From NCBI RefSeq assembly GCF_963924675.1, contig NC_089221.1, positions 89,384,998-89,448,997 on the forward strand: DNA of 64,000 nucleotides, in the 5' to 3' direction. The notes under the pieces are model-generated. The model did no database searches. It saw only the letters and a list, made by a program, of their open reading frames with translations, and was not told the DNA's origin. Origin of the DNA: Phocoena phocoena. Taxonomy: Eukaryota > Chordata > Mammalia > Artiodactyla > Phocoenidae. Below are positions 1 to 11,952 of this stretch, in pieces. Position 1 is the first letter of the stretch. Each line of letters starts with the position of its first letter. The position numbers and the translations under genes were made by a program.

Positions 1-398
1 GTTTAGTTTTGTAATAAACTACCAAACTGTCTTCCAAAGTGACTATACCATTTTGCATTTCCACCAGTAATGAATGAGAGTTCTTGTTGCTTCACATCCT
101 CACCAGCATTTGGTGTTGTCAATGTCCTGGAGTTTGGCCATTCTCATAAATGTATGATGCTATCTCATTGTTCTTTTAATTTGCATTTTTCTGATGGCAT
201 ATGATGTGGAGCATTTTTTCATATGCTTATTTGCCATCTGTATATCTTCTTCAGTAAGGTATCTGTTAAGGTCTTTGGCCCATTTTTTAATCAGTTTGTT
301 TGTTTTCTTGTTGACATTTAAGAGATCTTTGTATATTTTGGATAACAGTCCTGTATCAGATGTGTCTTTTGTAAATCTTTTCTCCTAGTCTATGGATC
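1..398 (-). mobile_element. Old L1 fragment, antisense (ORF2 C-terminal region)
   Basis: Read on the minus strand this matches the C-terminal part of L1 ORF2. The recognisable landmarks are the region around the 'ccaccagtaatgaatgag' block and the 'ggccattctcataaatgt' block. It is diverged and has no long open frame. It runs off the left window edge. On the right it stops abruptly where the T-run of a younger antisense L1 begins, so it was probably interrupted by that insertion. No continuation is obvious beyond 1500. Confidence 0.75.
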
Positions 399-404
399 TC
401 CTTC

Positions 405-1495
405 TTTTTTTTTTAAATCAATTTTAAAAAATTGAAGTATAGTTGATTTACAATGTTGTGTTAATTTCTGCTGTACTGCAAAGTGATTCAGTTATACATA
501 TATATTCATACTTTTCAAAAAATATTCTTTTCCATTATGGCTTATCACAGGGTATTGAATATAGTTCTCTGTGCTATACAGTAGGACCTTGTTGTTTACC
601 CATTCTATATATAAAAGCTTACATCTGCTAACCCCAAACTCCCCCTCCATCCCTCCCCAAACCCCCTCTCCCTGGACAACCACCAGTCTGTTTTCTATTT
701 CTGTGATTCTGTTTCTGTTTCATAGATAGGTTCATTTGTGTCATATTTTAGATTCCACATATAAGTGATATCATATGGTATTTCTCTTTCTGACTTCACT
801 TAGTATGATAATCTCTAGTTGCATCCATGTTGCTGCAAATGGCATTATTCCATTCTTTTTTTATGGCCGAGTAATATTCCATTATTTTTATGTACCACTT
901 CTTATTTATCCATTCATCTTTTGATGGACCTTTATGTTGTTTCCATGACTTGGCTATTGTGAACAGTGCTGTTATGAACATAGGGGTGCATATATCTTTT
1001 TGAATTACAATTTTGTCTGGATATATGCCCAGGAGTGGGATTGCTGGATCATATGGTTTTGAATTTGAATTGGGTTGTTTGTTTTTTTTGTTGTTGAGTT
1101 GTATGAGCTGCTTATATATTTTGGAAATTCAGCCCTTGTAGGTTGCATTGTTTGCAAATATTTTCTCCCATTCTGTAGGTTGTCTTTTTGTTTTGTTTAT
1201 GGTTTCCTTTGCTGTGCAAAAGCTTGTAAGTTTGATTAAGTCTCCTTTGTTTATTTTTGTTTTTATTTCTGTTACCTTGGGAGACTAACATAAGAAAACA
1301 TTGGTACGATTTATGTCAGAGAATGTTTTGCCTATGATCTCTTCTAGGTGTTTTATGGTGTCTTGTCTTACATTTAAGTCTTTAAGCCATTTTGAGTCTA
1401 TTTTTGTGTATGGTGAGAGGGTGTGTTCTAATGTTGATTTACATGCAGCTGTCCAACTTTCCAGGACCACTTCCTGAAGAGACTGTCTTTCCCAA
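405..1495 (-). mobile_element. Young-type L1 3' part, antisense, with internal deletion
   Basis: A T-run at about 408-415 is the complement of the poly(A) tail. It is followed by the complement of the L1 3' UTR (about 425-800) and of the ORF2 C-terminus. At about 1060-1070 the sequence jumps from the 'ggatcatatgg' block straight to the block around 'gggttgtttg'. In the intact sense copy at 1618-3893 the corresponding positions are several hundred bases apart, so an internal piece of about 0.4 kb is missing. The 5' truncation point of the element is near 1495, inside ORF2. Confidence 0.8.
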
Positions 1496-1552
1496 TTGTC
1501 TTTTATGTATTAGTAACTTACTTTCAGTAGTGCATGGCACAGTTCATTAAGA

Positions 1553-1563
1553 TATTAATACAC
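1553..1563. repeat. Left target-site duplication of L1 1564-3894
   Basis: The 11 bases TATTAATACAC recur exactly at 3895-3905, directly after the poly(A) tail. This is the signature of target-primed insertion and fixes the element edges. Confidence 0.8.
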
Positions 1564-3894
1564 TTTATTATGTTGAGGTAAGTTCCATCTATGCCTACTT
1601 TCTGGAGGGTTTTTAACACAGCCAACATCGTTCTCAATGGTGAAAAACTGAACCATTTCCTCTAAGATCAGGAACAAGACAAGGTTGTCCACTCTCAGCA
1701 CTGTTATTCAACATAGTTTTGGAAGATTTAGCCACAGCGATCAGAGAAGAAAAATAAATAACAGGAATACAAATTGGAAAAGAAGAAGTAAAGCTTTCAT
1801 TGTTTGCAGATGACATGATACTATACATAGGGAATCCTAAAGATGGTACCAGAAAACTACTACAGCTAATTAATTAATTTGGTAATGTAGCAGGATACCA
1901 AATTAATGCAAAGAAATCTCTTGCCTTCCTATACACTAATGATGAAAAATCTGAAAGAAAAATTAAGGAAACACTCCCATTTACCATTGGAACAAAAAAA
2001 ATAAAATATCTAGGAATAAACGTACCTAAGGAGACAAAAGACCTGTATGCAGAAAACTATAAGACACTGATGAAGGAAATTAAAGATGGTCCAAACAGAT
2101 GGAGAGATATACCATGTTCTTGGATGCAAGAATCAATATTGTGAAAATGACTATACTACCCAAAGCAATCTACAGATTCAATTCAATCCCTATCAAAGCA
2201 CCAATGGCATTTTTCACAGAACTAGAACAAAAAATTGCCCAATTTGTATGGAAACACAAGAGACCCTGAATAGCCAAAGCAATCTGGAGAGAGAAAAATG
2301 GAGCTGGAGGAAGCAGGCTCCCTGACTTCAGACTATACTACAAAGCTACAGTAATCAAGACAGTATGGTACTGGCACAAAAACAGAAAGATAGATCAATG
2401 GAACAGGATAGAAAGCCCAGAGATAAACCCACACACATATGGTCACCTTATCTTTGATAAAGGAGGCAAGAATATACAGTGGAGAAAAGACAGCCTCTTC
2501 AATAAGTTGTGCTGGGAAAACTGGACAGCTACATGTAAAAGAATTAAATTAGAACACTCCCTAACACCATACACAAAAATAAACTCAAAATGGATTAAAC
2601 ACCTAAACGTAAGGCCAGACACTATCAAACTCTTAGAGGAAAACATAGGCAGAACACTCTATGCCATAAATCACAGCAAGATCCTTTTTGAACCACCTCC
2701 TAGAGTAATGGAAATAAAAACAAAAATAAACAAATGGGACCCAATGTAACTTAAAAACTTTTGCACAGCAAAGAAAACCATAAACAAGACGAAAAGACAA
2801 CCCTCAGAATGGGAGAAAATATTTGCAAATGAAGCAACTGACAAATGATTCATCTCCAAAATTTACAAGCAGCTCATGCACCTCAATATCAAAAAAGCAA
2901 ACAACCCAATCCAAAAATGGGCAGAAGACCTAAATAGACATTTCTCCAAAGAAGAGATACAGACTGCCAACAACACATGAAAGGATGCGCAACATCACTA
3001 ATCATCAGAGAAATGCAAATCAAAGCTACAATGAGGCATCACCTCACACCAGCCAGAAAGGCCATCATCAAAAAATCTACAAACAATAAGTGCTGGAGAG
3101 GGTGTGGAGAAAAGGGAACACTCTTGCACTGTTGGTGGGAATGTAAATTGATACAGCCACTATGGAGAACAGCATGGAGGTTCCTTAAAAAACTAAAAAT
3201 AGAACTACTATATGACACAGCAATCCACTACTGGGCATATACCCTGAGAAAACCATAATTCAAAAAGAGTCATGTACCACAATATTCATTGCAGCTCTAT
3301 TTACAGTAGCCAGGACATGGAAGCAACCTAAGTGTCCATCAACAGATGAATGGATAAAGAAGATGTGGCACATATATACAATGTAATATTACTCAGCCAT
3401 AAAAAGAAAAGAAATTGAGTTATTTGTAGTGAGGTGGATGGACCTAGAGTCTGTCATACAGAGTGAAGTAAGTCAGAAAGAGAAAAACAAATACCATATG
3501 CTAACACATATATCTGGAATCTTAAAAAGAAATAATGGTTGTGAAGAACTTAGGGGAGGACAGGAATAAAGACATAGATGTAGAGAATGGACTTGAGGAC
3601 ACTGGGGGCGGGGAGTGTAAGCTGGGACGAAGTGAGAGAGTGGCATGGACATATATACACTACCAAATATAAAACAGATAGCTAGTGGGAAGCAGCTGCA
3701 TAGCACAGGGAGATCAGCTCGGTACTTTGTGACCACCTAGAGGGAATGGGATAGGGAGGGTGGGAGGGAGACGCAAGAGAGAGGGATATGGGGATATATG
3801 TATATGTATAGCTGATTCACTTTGTTATAAAGCAGAAACTAACACACCATTGTAAAGCAATTATACTCCAATAAAGATGTTAAAAAAAAAAAGG
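1564..3894 (+). mobile_element. L1 insertion with 5' inversion (twin priming)
   Basis: Bases 1564 to about 1616 are the reverse complement of an ORF2 reverse-transcriptase segment. The rest, from about 1616 to 3894, is sense ORF2, 3' UTR, an AATAAA-type signal near 3870 and a short poly(A). Comparison with the longer L1 copy at 63870-63990 in this window shows that the inverted piece is the stretch immediately upstream of the sense piece, with roughly 16 bases lost at the junction. ORF2 is interrupted by many stops, so it encodes no functional protein. Its longest remnant open frames are under 100 codons (for example 2977-3258, from the ORF2 C-terminus). It lies in the same direction as the host gene, upstream of exon A. 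Confidence 0.88.
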
Positions 3895-3905
3895 TATTAA
3901 TACAC
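3895..3905. repeat. Right target-site duplication of L1 1564-3894
   Basis: Exact copy of the 11 bases at 1553-1563, immediately after the poly(A) tail. Confidence 0.8.
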
Positions 3906-4656
3906 GAAGTATGATAGCATTCCCAGAGATATTCCTCACCGGCACTGCCTGTTTTCTTGTGGCTTTAATATGGGTGAATTAATTTGAAATTCCTATTAAG
4001 GACAGCCTCCAAGGGCTAAAAGATCACTATAAGGTAACATGTGGCCTGTGTAGTTCTCTAAAGGAGGAATGGGGAAGTCTACTGTCTTTATAATGATGTT
4101 ATGGGGAAGATTTGGGGACTTACACTCATTTCCTTTGTCCTTATCAGAACATCTTTCCCCAGCTCTAAAAACACACCCCTCACAATATGCACACAGCTTG
4201 GTTCCAGGCTGTCACCTTGAGTTGGTTTATTTTACTCTAGGCACAGATCTGACTTATCTATGTTCCATTTAAGATTTGAAATAAAGTAAGATTCTCCTTC
4301 AGTCATATCAATTCAGTTTAGGCTCTACACTTCTGGACCTAAGTGTCTGTACTTTGTGAGGTAGATGGTTTAACTGTAAAATAAAATGAATGCTATATAT
4401 TGTAATACATTTGAAAGCATCTTGACTTTGGTTTTTGCTTCTAAACATTTCCTTCCATTTTGTTAATGCTAACATTTAATAACTACTGTGATGACTCAAA
4501 ATCTGTTTAGTTTCATAATTCTTATGATTCTGAATGACTCTTATAAAGAGGAAAATGAAAGAAAATAGGAGCAAAATATACATATATATAGTTTCCTTTA
4601 AAGTCTTTATTTCTTTAAGAAGTTGAAATAATTTATATTAATCTGTTCTCTTTTAG
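3906..4656. other. Intron stretch before exon A, no repeat recognised
   Basis: AT-rich sequence with no repeat family I recognise and no supported gene. The last bases (about 4640-4656) form the polypyrimidine tract and AG acceptor of the exon at 4657. Confidence 0.5.
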
Positions 4657-4846
4657 TATTGTACTTCTGCTAAGCCAAAAACAGACACTTGAAGAGCTAA
4701 AACAGTCAGTCCAGCAGCTGAGATGCACTGAGGCAAAGTTTACAGCACAGAAAGAATTGCTAGAGCAAAAAGTACAAGAAAATGATGGGAAAGAGCCACC
4801 TCCAGTAGTAAATTATGAAGAAGATGCACGATCAGTTACATCTATG
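4657..4846 (+). CDS. Internal exon A of an unrecognised coiled-coil protein gene
   Basis: This 190-base stretch is preceded by a pyrimidine-rich tract ending in TTTTAG and followed by GTAAGC, so both splice sites are near consensus. One frame is open throughout: the first base completes a codon from an upstream exon, then 63 full codons follow, ending in phase 0. The other frame checked hits a TGA within 40 bases. The peptide begins [20 protein letters not shown]. It then continues rich in Gln, Glu, Lys and Leu with heptad-like spacing, as expected for a coiled coil. It turns into an acidic linker with three prolines (EPPP) and ends [10 protein letters not shown]. No repeat covers it, and codon use is ordinary. 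I do not recognise the gene, and no catalytic motif is visible. The phase fits exon B at 52856. A relic of a processed copy is unlikely because intron-like sequence flanks both sides. Confidence 0.82.
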
Positions 4847-5438
4847 GTAAGCCAAAGAGTAATCAAATGAGAAAGTTGAAAGAGTAGTATATAGGTAATA
4901 AGTGAATACAAAAAGTAATTCTGGTTGCTATAACAAATTATTACTCTTGTTAATATGCAGGTCCTATTAAACTTGTTTGTAAATGCAAAATAGACTTGTC
5001 AGTCACCTCAGGTCACCTGGAGAGCACTTTCAGGAACCACCTGTAGAGTCAAAGGAAAAAGCTCTTCTCTTGCCTTCAAAACTGAAAACAAAGACTGCAG
5101 TTGTTTTTATTCCTGGGAGACAGCAGGAAGGTAGGGTGTTATTCTTAAGATAGAAATAAGAAATAAGGAGAAAGATACTTATTAATTTTTTTCTTATGTA
5201 AGAACAGTAGAATTTATCTGAGATTGATGATGTGTTTATTGTTTTCACAATACAAAACACTGATTTTTTTTAAAGGTGATTTTTTTTTTTATAAATAGCC
5301 TTAAACTACAATAAACACATTTAAATCTAGTAACTAGAAATTCAACTTTATTTTATACAGATTTATTAACTGTTTAAGAATGCCTAGTTTAATTACTTTC
5401 TCTCTCTCTTCCCCTTCCTTTCTTCCTTCCTTTATCTT
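4847..5438 (+). other. Start of the ~48-kb intron, no repeat recognised
   Basis: Begins with the GTAAGC donor of exon A. The rest is AT-rich, with homopolymer T at 5265-5290 and a C/T-rich tract at 5397-5434. I see no gene or named repeat. Confidence 0.5.
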
Positions 5439-5666
5439 ATGTTGGTGGTTTCTATCAGGGGGCAGTTTTGCCCCCCAGGGGTCATTTGGCCATGTCTCCA
5501 GACATGTTTGGTTTTCACAGCTGGTGGATGCTATTGCTATCTCGTGGGTAGAGGCCAGTGATGCTACTAAATACCATACAGTGCACGTTACAGCCCATCC
5601 CTTCTTACTCACAACAAAAACTTACTCAAACCAAAATATTAATAGTGCCAAGGTTGAAAAAGCCTG
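5439..5666 (+). mobile_element. MER20 (hAT-Charlie non-autonomous DNA transposon)
   Basis: Matches the MER20 consensus along nearly its whole length of about 220 bases. Landmarks are the 'gccccccaggggtcatttgg' block near 5470, the 'gggtagaggccag' block near 5546 and the terminal 'aggttgaaaaagcctg' at 5651-5666. It encodes nothing. MER20 copies have been reported in placental mammals as regulatory elements active in uterine stromal cells; nothing here shows that this copy is active. Confidence 0.8.
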
Positions 5667-7655
5667 AGCTGTATCCTTGGATTTTTCTGTGGGTAACTGT
5701 ATGCAGTCCATAAATAGAACTATTATATTATAGTTAATTATACTATAGGTGATATTTTAGTAATTTTTAGTTTATGTGATTCTAAATAGTACAATTAGAT
5801 TGTTAAATGGATTCAAATGTCTCCATAGGAAAAAAAGACTGCATTTGAAATGTCCAATTCTAGATAAATCTGGATATGAATAGGAAGTGTTTAAATTATT
5901 GTGGTTATTACTATTTTTTATTAATTGAGCCATAGTGATCTATACATTACATTGTGAATTATGGATTATAATTCTTTGCTGTCCTTTACTGTCCTATCAG
6001 ACAATAAAGATCTTACCGTGTAGACCAGGGACTCTACTGGAGTAATTTTCTTGCTTCTTGAGTTTTGATAACTAACATGCATTTTTTTCAGAGGAACTTC
6101 TGAAGGTTTATTCTTTTGCTTGGCTTTGAAACCTTAGTTAGTAAATCTTTTGCTCTCTAAGTGTGGTTTATAGTATTTCCTTGTCCCCATGTGGGTGTGG
6201 AATTGGTTACTTCATAGCCTTTTTTAGTGGCAGATAGGTTAAAACGGGCTACCTAATTTATTTTAAGTAATTATGTATGCAGATGACTCATGTTGGCATT
6301 ATTATTATAGAATAAAAGATAGTTTTTCAAGTCACTAAATGATAGCATATCCCCATTTGATAACAGCAGCTAAAAACTAGACTTTGGAATTTAAAATATA
6401 ACAGTTCATTAATTCTTATTTCATTAAGAACTTGTAATCATTTGGACTTTTATCTTTTATAATCATTGAAGAAAATCTTTTTCAATAAAAATAAATAATG
6501 TTTTAGAGAGAATGTATAATACAGTTTAAGAGGCTAAACTGCTTTCTGGTACTTTCAAACTTTCTCTTATACCCATTTATTAAATGATAATACCTTATAA
6601 ATTTTTAGAAAGTGATGTCACATATTGCATTTATCCAGTTTATTTTAAATAGTTGAAATGCTATTTGTTTCTATACATCTTATCTATTCACTGAAGCAAT
6701 GACTTTAGTAAGTCTTTAAGGAATTTACAAAGGAATGCTATATGTAGTTTAAAGTAATAAAGTAACATTTTATAAATCAAACAGGACATTCCTCAGATTG
6801 ATGGCAATTAATGAGTTTTTCAGTATGTTTTATAAAACAAGTAGAAATATTTGCAATTCATAGTTCTTAAAACTAAATAATACTCCCACGTATATCAGTG
6901 AAATTTTTGCATAATTCTATCTTTCAGTAATAATTAGAATATAACTTTTCATTTTATTCAAAAACAGTCAAAATATTAAAAGTATAAATGATTTTTTCAC
7001 CAAATGACTGTTTAAGCATTGTTTTATGAATACAGTTACCCAAAAAGCTTGAAATTAATGTAAGCAGTTCCATTGCTTTTTCCTCTTTATAAATTCTATC
7101 CTTATAAATGGTGTTTCAACAAGGGAAATTTAGTTGAATATTGGAAGAATTGGAAGAACTAAAAATTAAAGCATAATATCATGGAAAATAGTAAAAACTT
7201 GGCCTAAATATTATTTAAGAGTAAGTATTAACTATTTTACATGATCCTAATTAATGGCAGTGTTAACCAAAACTCAGACTCTTTGGTGGTGAATGCTTCT
7301 GTGGAAGAGTGCCCTTAAGGAACTGTACTGCTGAGATGGGCCATGGATTGTATATTCTTATAAAAATTCCAAGGTGATTCAGATGTCAGGGTTAGAATTG
7401 TAGTCAGGCTCTTAGATGTACTGATGTTTATTTTGACTTTATAATTCGATGAGAATTAAGGCCCATCTATTAATTTACAGAAATCTAATAATCTGTGGAG
7501 ACAGGTAATGTAAACATCTTTGTCAGGAAAAGTCATCCTTCTACTGTTGTCTTTTTTCACCTAAGTCTAATTTTGGCCAAAATACCAAGGAGAAAATGAT
7601 ATTGATAAATATTAAGTATTGCACAGTAATTCTCTATTATCTGTGGATAACTATG
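5667..7655. other. AT-rich intron, nothing recognised
   Basis: About 2 kb of AT-rich sequence with no open frame of note, no tandem repeat and no repeat family I can name. Any element here would be too old for me to recognise by eye. Confidence 0.45.
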
Positions 7656-8815
7656 TTTCATTTATCCATTCAAGCAATATTTATTGAGCACCTACTATGT
7701 GCTGAGGATATTTCTAGATGCTTGTAATATATCAGTGAATAAAACTAATGAAGAATCTCTCTTAGAGGTTACATTCTGTGGTGAATGGCAGTTAATAAAT
7801 AAGTAAATTATGTATTATATTGGAAGGTGCTAAATGTCAAGGCATAAAAACAAAGCAGGATAGGGGATTGGGGGTCTAGAGGGTCACAGGTTGGGATACA
7901 ATTTTAAATGCAAATAAAGATAAGCATCATCGAGAAAGTGACATTTTTTATATAAATAATGTTCTTTTTAATGAAGAAAATGAAATAATAGGTTAATAGC
8001 CATCACAAAATCTCTGCATGGTAGGAGTTTTTTTCTTTATCATTTTTCCTAATTTCCAAGATTTTGAAAAACAGCATATGTGGCTTTAATAACTACAAAA
8101 TAATAAATGTTATTAAATAAATATAATATATTCCTACTGCATAAAATAAGAATAGTAAATAAAATAAAATATCTCATAGTTCTACTTACCATTCAAAGGC
8201 ATCCACTGATCAATTTTTACACGAGAAAGTGACGTTTGAACAAAATCTTGAACTGGGGAGCTAGTAAACCACTTAATTTCTGGGGAAAAAGCATTCTAGG
8301 CAGAGGGTGTATTTATTGCAAAGACTATAAGGCAGGTGCAGGTCTGGACTGTCTAAGGTACAGTAACGAGCTCTGAGAAGAGGGGAAGGTGAGAGTATAG
8401 GGAATGAGATTAGAGAAGTAATGGAGAACAGATCTCAGGACCTGTGGAACATGATTAAGGGTTATGGCTTTTCTCTGAATGAAATGGGGAGCCATTGGGT
8501 TGGGAGGTTATACCAGAAGATTGACATGCTCTGACTTTTGAATTAAATGGATCACTGTGTTGATAATATGCTTAAGGTTAATAAGAATGGAAAATTGAGG
8601 TTGTTACAGCAACCCAGGTGATAGAAGATGACAGTTTGAGCAAGGATGGTATCACAGGAACTAACAGGAAGTGTTTAGCTTATGGATATGTTTTGAAGGT
8701 TGAGCCCATGAGATTTCCTGTGGATTAAATGTGGGGTATGAGAGAGAGGAGTCAAGGACAACTTTAAGGTTTTGCGCAGGAGCACTAGAGGAATAGAATT
8801 TGTTTCAAGTGCATG
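7656..8815 (-). mobile_element. L2 LINE, antisense, 3' region
   Basis: Starts at about 7660 with the complement of the L2 3' terminus, the 'ttattgagcacctactatgt' block. It continues through the complement of the 3' UTR and ORF end, including the 'attctaggcagagggtgt' block near 8290 and the 'attgggttgggaggttat' block near 8495, to about 8815. It is interrupted by roughly 300 bases of AT-rich non-matching sequence at about 7920-8220. The copy is ancient, diverged and non-coding. Confidence 0.7.
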
Positions 8816-9764
8816 ATGATGAATTAGAAGACAGATCCTTTCTTATCCATTTGAGTTATTGACACTTAAATGTGCTGTTAATGCTGAAGACATTTGAGTT
8901 GTTTAAATGGACTATAGACCCAAGGATTATTTTATTTTATTCTTCACTTCTAGCTCTGCAGGCAGAAGAATCTGCCTTCTGGGGCAAATTAGAAGGCTAA
9001 ACTCTTTGTTGGCTGCCCTATCTGGATAATGATGGAAATACCAAGATTTTCTAGTCCCTGACTAAACATTGTCTGACTTTACTCTCTCTCTCTCTCTCTC
9101 TCTCTTAATTTATTCAAAAATATCACGTTTGTTTTTAGCTATCCAGTTGTAAGAACATAAGTTTTCAACCAGTGTCTGTTGAATTGAGGAATTGAACTTC
9201 CTTTTTACTCCAGAGTAATCTAGTTATTTTCCTTTTAACAGCATGTGCTTTAAGCCAAATATAAGAATTTTTGTTGAAAGAATCTCTGTTATATGTCAAA
9301 TATATCTGGCACCATGGAATGAGTTCCTACTTTTTAAATGTTTAGCTATCCTATAAGATAATTGCCTTTACTTTGATGTTTCTGAAATTGCACATTTTTA
9401 AGCCCTTTTACTAGACTAGTAGACAACGTATATTTATCTTCTCTGCATATTTTGTTGACTTCAGCTTAATTGAACAGCACTATCAATAAAATCCTGTTTT
9501 GTTACATTTCAACCAACAAAATATCTGGTTTGTTGACTAAATATTGTCTGTATTATGATTCAGTAGTAATTCATTTTACCATAATGTTCAATATATTTTC
9601 AATTTTATAGTTAGTCACTAAATTGGAATGATATCAATTGAGATGTATTGACAGCATCATTGAAGCTTTATCTGTTTTCATCATCAGGTATATTTTCTTT
9701 CTTTAAATACATAAGGTAAATGTTAATTCCAAGCCTTACTATCAAATACACTGAGAAAAGTACC
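8816..9764. other. Intron stretch with a CT microsatellite
   Basis: No gene or dispersed repeat recognised. A pure (CT)n tract occupies 9081-9105. Confidence 0.5.
9081..9105. repeat. (CT)n microsatellite
   Basis: About 12 uninterrupted CT units. Likely polymorphic. Confidence 0.95.
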
Positions 9765-9932
9765 AAACTAAGAATCAGGAGACCTGAATTGAGCTTTTTC
9801 TCTGCTGTATAACTATTGTCAGGTTACTTAACCTTTCTGAGTTTTCTTTTCCATAAAGGGAGGAAATGAATGTGTACCCACCTTGCCTGACAGGATATCT
9901 GTGACACTGAAATGAGATTATGTTAAGTATTT
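9765..9932 (+). mobile_element. MIR SINE fragment
   Basis: Shows the MIR order of landmarks. A 'gagacctgaat' segment is followed by the conserved core around 'caggttacttaacctttctg' at 9820-9840, then by the 'aaatgagattatg' segment. Ancient tRNA-derived SINE, non-coding. Confidence 0.65.
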
Positions 9933-10028
9933 TATATATTAAGAAATACTGTTACAAAAAGATTCTATTTTACTTTTTTCTATATATTAAGAAATACTGT
10001 TACAAAAAGATTCTATTTTACTTTTTTC
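9933..10028. repeat. Perfect 48-bp tandem duplication
   Basis: Bases 9933-9980 and 9981-10028 are identical over all 48 positions and directly adjacent. The unit is AT-rich, containing an ATTAAGAAATACTG block, and belongs to no repeat I know. The left copy begins at the end of the MIR. Confidence 0.95.
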
Positions 10029-10405
10029 TAATAGTGTACCTTAGTTCACATGTAAATTAATTTGTAGATACTTACTGAGTTCTTAAGTATGAATTGTAGA
10101 TTTTTCTATAGGATTATCTTTTGTAATATTTCTTATTTATGAAGGCAAAACCTTAATTAATTTCTCTGAATATGTAGTACATATACGTGCACAGGTGTCT
10201 AAGTGTCTTCTCCTTAGTCCCTAGTTCCCTACCTCAGAGGTAACCTTCCAGAAGCATTGTATGCAAATATAAACATAAATTTATATTATATGCTTTCTGC
10301 TCTTTTGACACAAATGGTAAAACATACAGTAGTGTTCTGTACCTTACTTTTTACTTAATATATTTTAAGTATCACTTTGTAACAGTGAGTATACAGTTAC
10401 TTCTT
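10029..10405. other. Intron stretch, possibly an unnamed old repeat
   Basis: Bases 10190-10385 resemble text that recurs across mammalian genomes: a segment with 'cttccagaagcattgtatgc', then 'caaatggtaaaacatac', then 'tgttctgtaccttactttt'. I cannot name the family. No gene is visible. Confidence 0.35.
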
Positions 10406-10552
10406 TTTTTTTCATTTATTCAACAAACAAATATTTATTGCACGTCAGGTGTCATTTTAAGTTCCGGGGATACAGTAGTGAACAAAATAAACATTTTTTT
10501 TTTGTCCTCATGGACCTTTCACTCTAATTGGAGGAGACAGACAATAAACAAT

Positions 10553-10595
<43 letters not shown>

Positions 10596-11010
10596 GCATA
10601 CATATATATGTCAGGTGGTGGTAAGTTCTTTGGAGAAAAATAAAACAAGCAGGGAGAAAAAGGGTGCTGGGAGGGGTTTTCATATATATGGTGGTCAAAT
10701 AAGGCTTACTGATAAAGTGATTTATACAGAGATCTGAAAGAACTAAGGGAGCAAATGATGGGATTGCCTGGGGTGAGAATATTCCAAGCAGTGGGAAAAG
10801 CAGTTGAGAGGCACTGATGCAGGAGTCTGGTTCTTGTGTTGGAACAACAAGGAAGCCAGTGTGGCTGGAACAGAGTGAGCCAGAGTAGTAGGAGATGGGG
10901 TCAGAGAAGTAGTGGGCATTTAGATCGCATAGTCACACAGACCATTGTAAGGACTTTGATACTACCTCTTAGAGAAATAAGACTCTGAGCAAAGAAGTGA
11001 CATATTTACA
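10406..11010 (-). mobile_element. L2 LINE, antisense
   Basis: Complement of the L2 3' end at 10410-10470 ('ttcaacaaacaaatatttattg' region), followed by the 'ctcatggacctttcactct' and 'attccaagcagtgggaaaag' blocks and the 'ccagtgtggctggaacag' block near 10857. A (CA)n microsatellite interrupts it at 10556-10593. Confidence 0.75.
10556..10593. repeat. (CA)n microsatellite
   Basis: About 19 uninterrupted CA units inside an L2 copy. Short open frames of His-Thr repeats here are artefacts of this tract. Confidence 0.97.
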
Positions 11011-11477
11011 TGGTTTACAATTGTTTGTTATTATAAAGACAGCTGGTGAAATCCTATAATTTTACTATGTGTGTAAATAGAGGTTATATGTAAGATACAT
11101 TTTGGAAGGTTTTATGCAGTTTATATAGGTTTAGATGTTACTCTCAAAGTAATTTAAAGGTTTCTTAACCTGAGAACAATGTCAGTTATGGATGTTAATT
11201 ACTACATTAATATCGACATTAATATTTCAGTTTTATAGATTAATAAATTCTTGCTTCCAGCTTTCCTGTGGCAAGAATTTTATCATGCTGAACTTTCAGT
11301 GGCTTTCTAGACCATTAAATTAATAAATTCTCCTGTAGATCTGATACTTAAAGTGTATTTAGAGGTATATGCTTTATGTTTATTTGATGCATAAATTTCT
11401 AATTTATAAAACAAAGTTAGGAGATGATAATGATTACATTATAAAAAACTTGTTGATTTTTCTAAGTAATTCAGGTC
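11011..11477. other. Intron stretch, nothing recognised
   Basis: AT-rich and without a named repeat. The last bases hold the left copy of the target duplication of the following L1. Confidence 0.5.
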
Positions 11478-11912
11478 AAGATTCCTTAACATTGCTAATC
11501 ATCAAGGAAATGCCAATCAAAACCACAATGAAATATCACCTTACACTGGTCAGAATGGCCATTATCAAAAAAACAACAAATAACAAGTGTTGGCGAGGAT
11601 GTGGACAAAAGGGAACCCTCTTGCACTGTTGGTGGGAATGTAAATTGGTGCAGCCACTATGGAGAACAGTATGGAGGTTCCTCAAAGAATTGAAAATAGA
11701 ACTACCATACAATCCAGCAATTCCACTTCTGTTTATTTATCCAAAGGAAATGAAAACACTAACTCGAAAAGATATCTGCACCCCCATACTCCTAGCAGCA
11801 TTATTTACAATAGCCAAGATATGGAAACAATCTAAGTGTCCCTCAATAGATGAATGGATAAAGATGTGAGATATATATATATATCTATCTCATATATATG
11901 TGTACACACACA

Positions 11913-11952
<40 letters not shown>

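Noticed and set aside
11369..11869. 166-codon + strand frame, the third longest in the window
   Set aside because: It is the L1 ORF2 C-terminal remnant plus unrelated flanking codons upstream of the target duplication.
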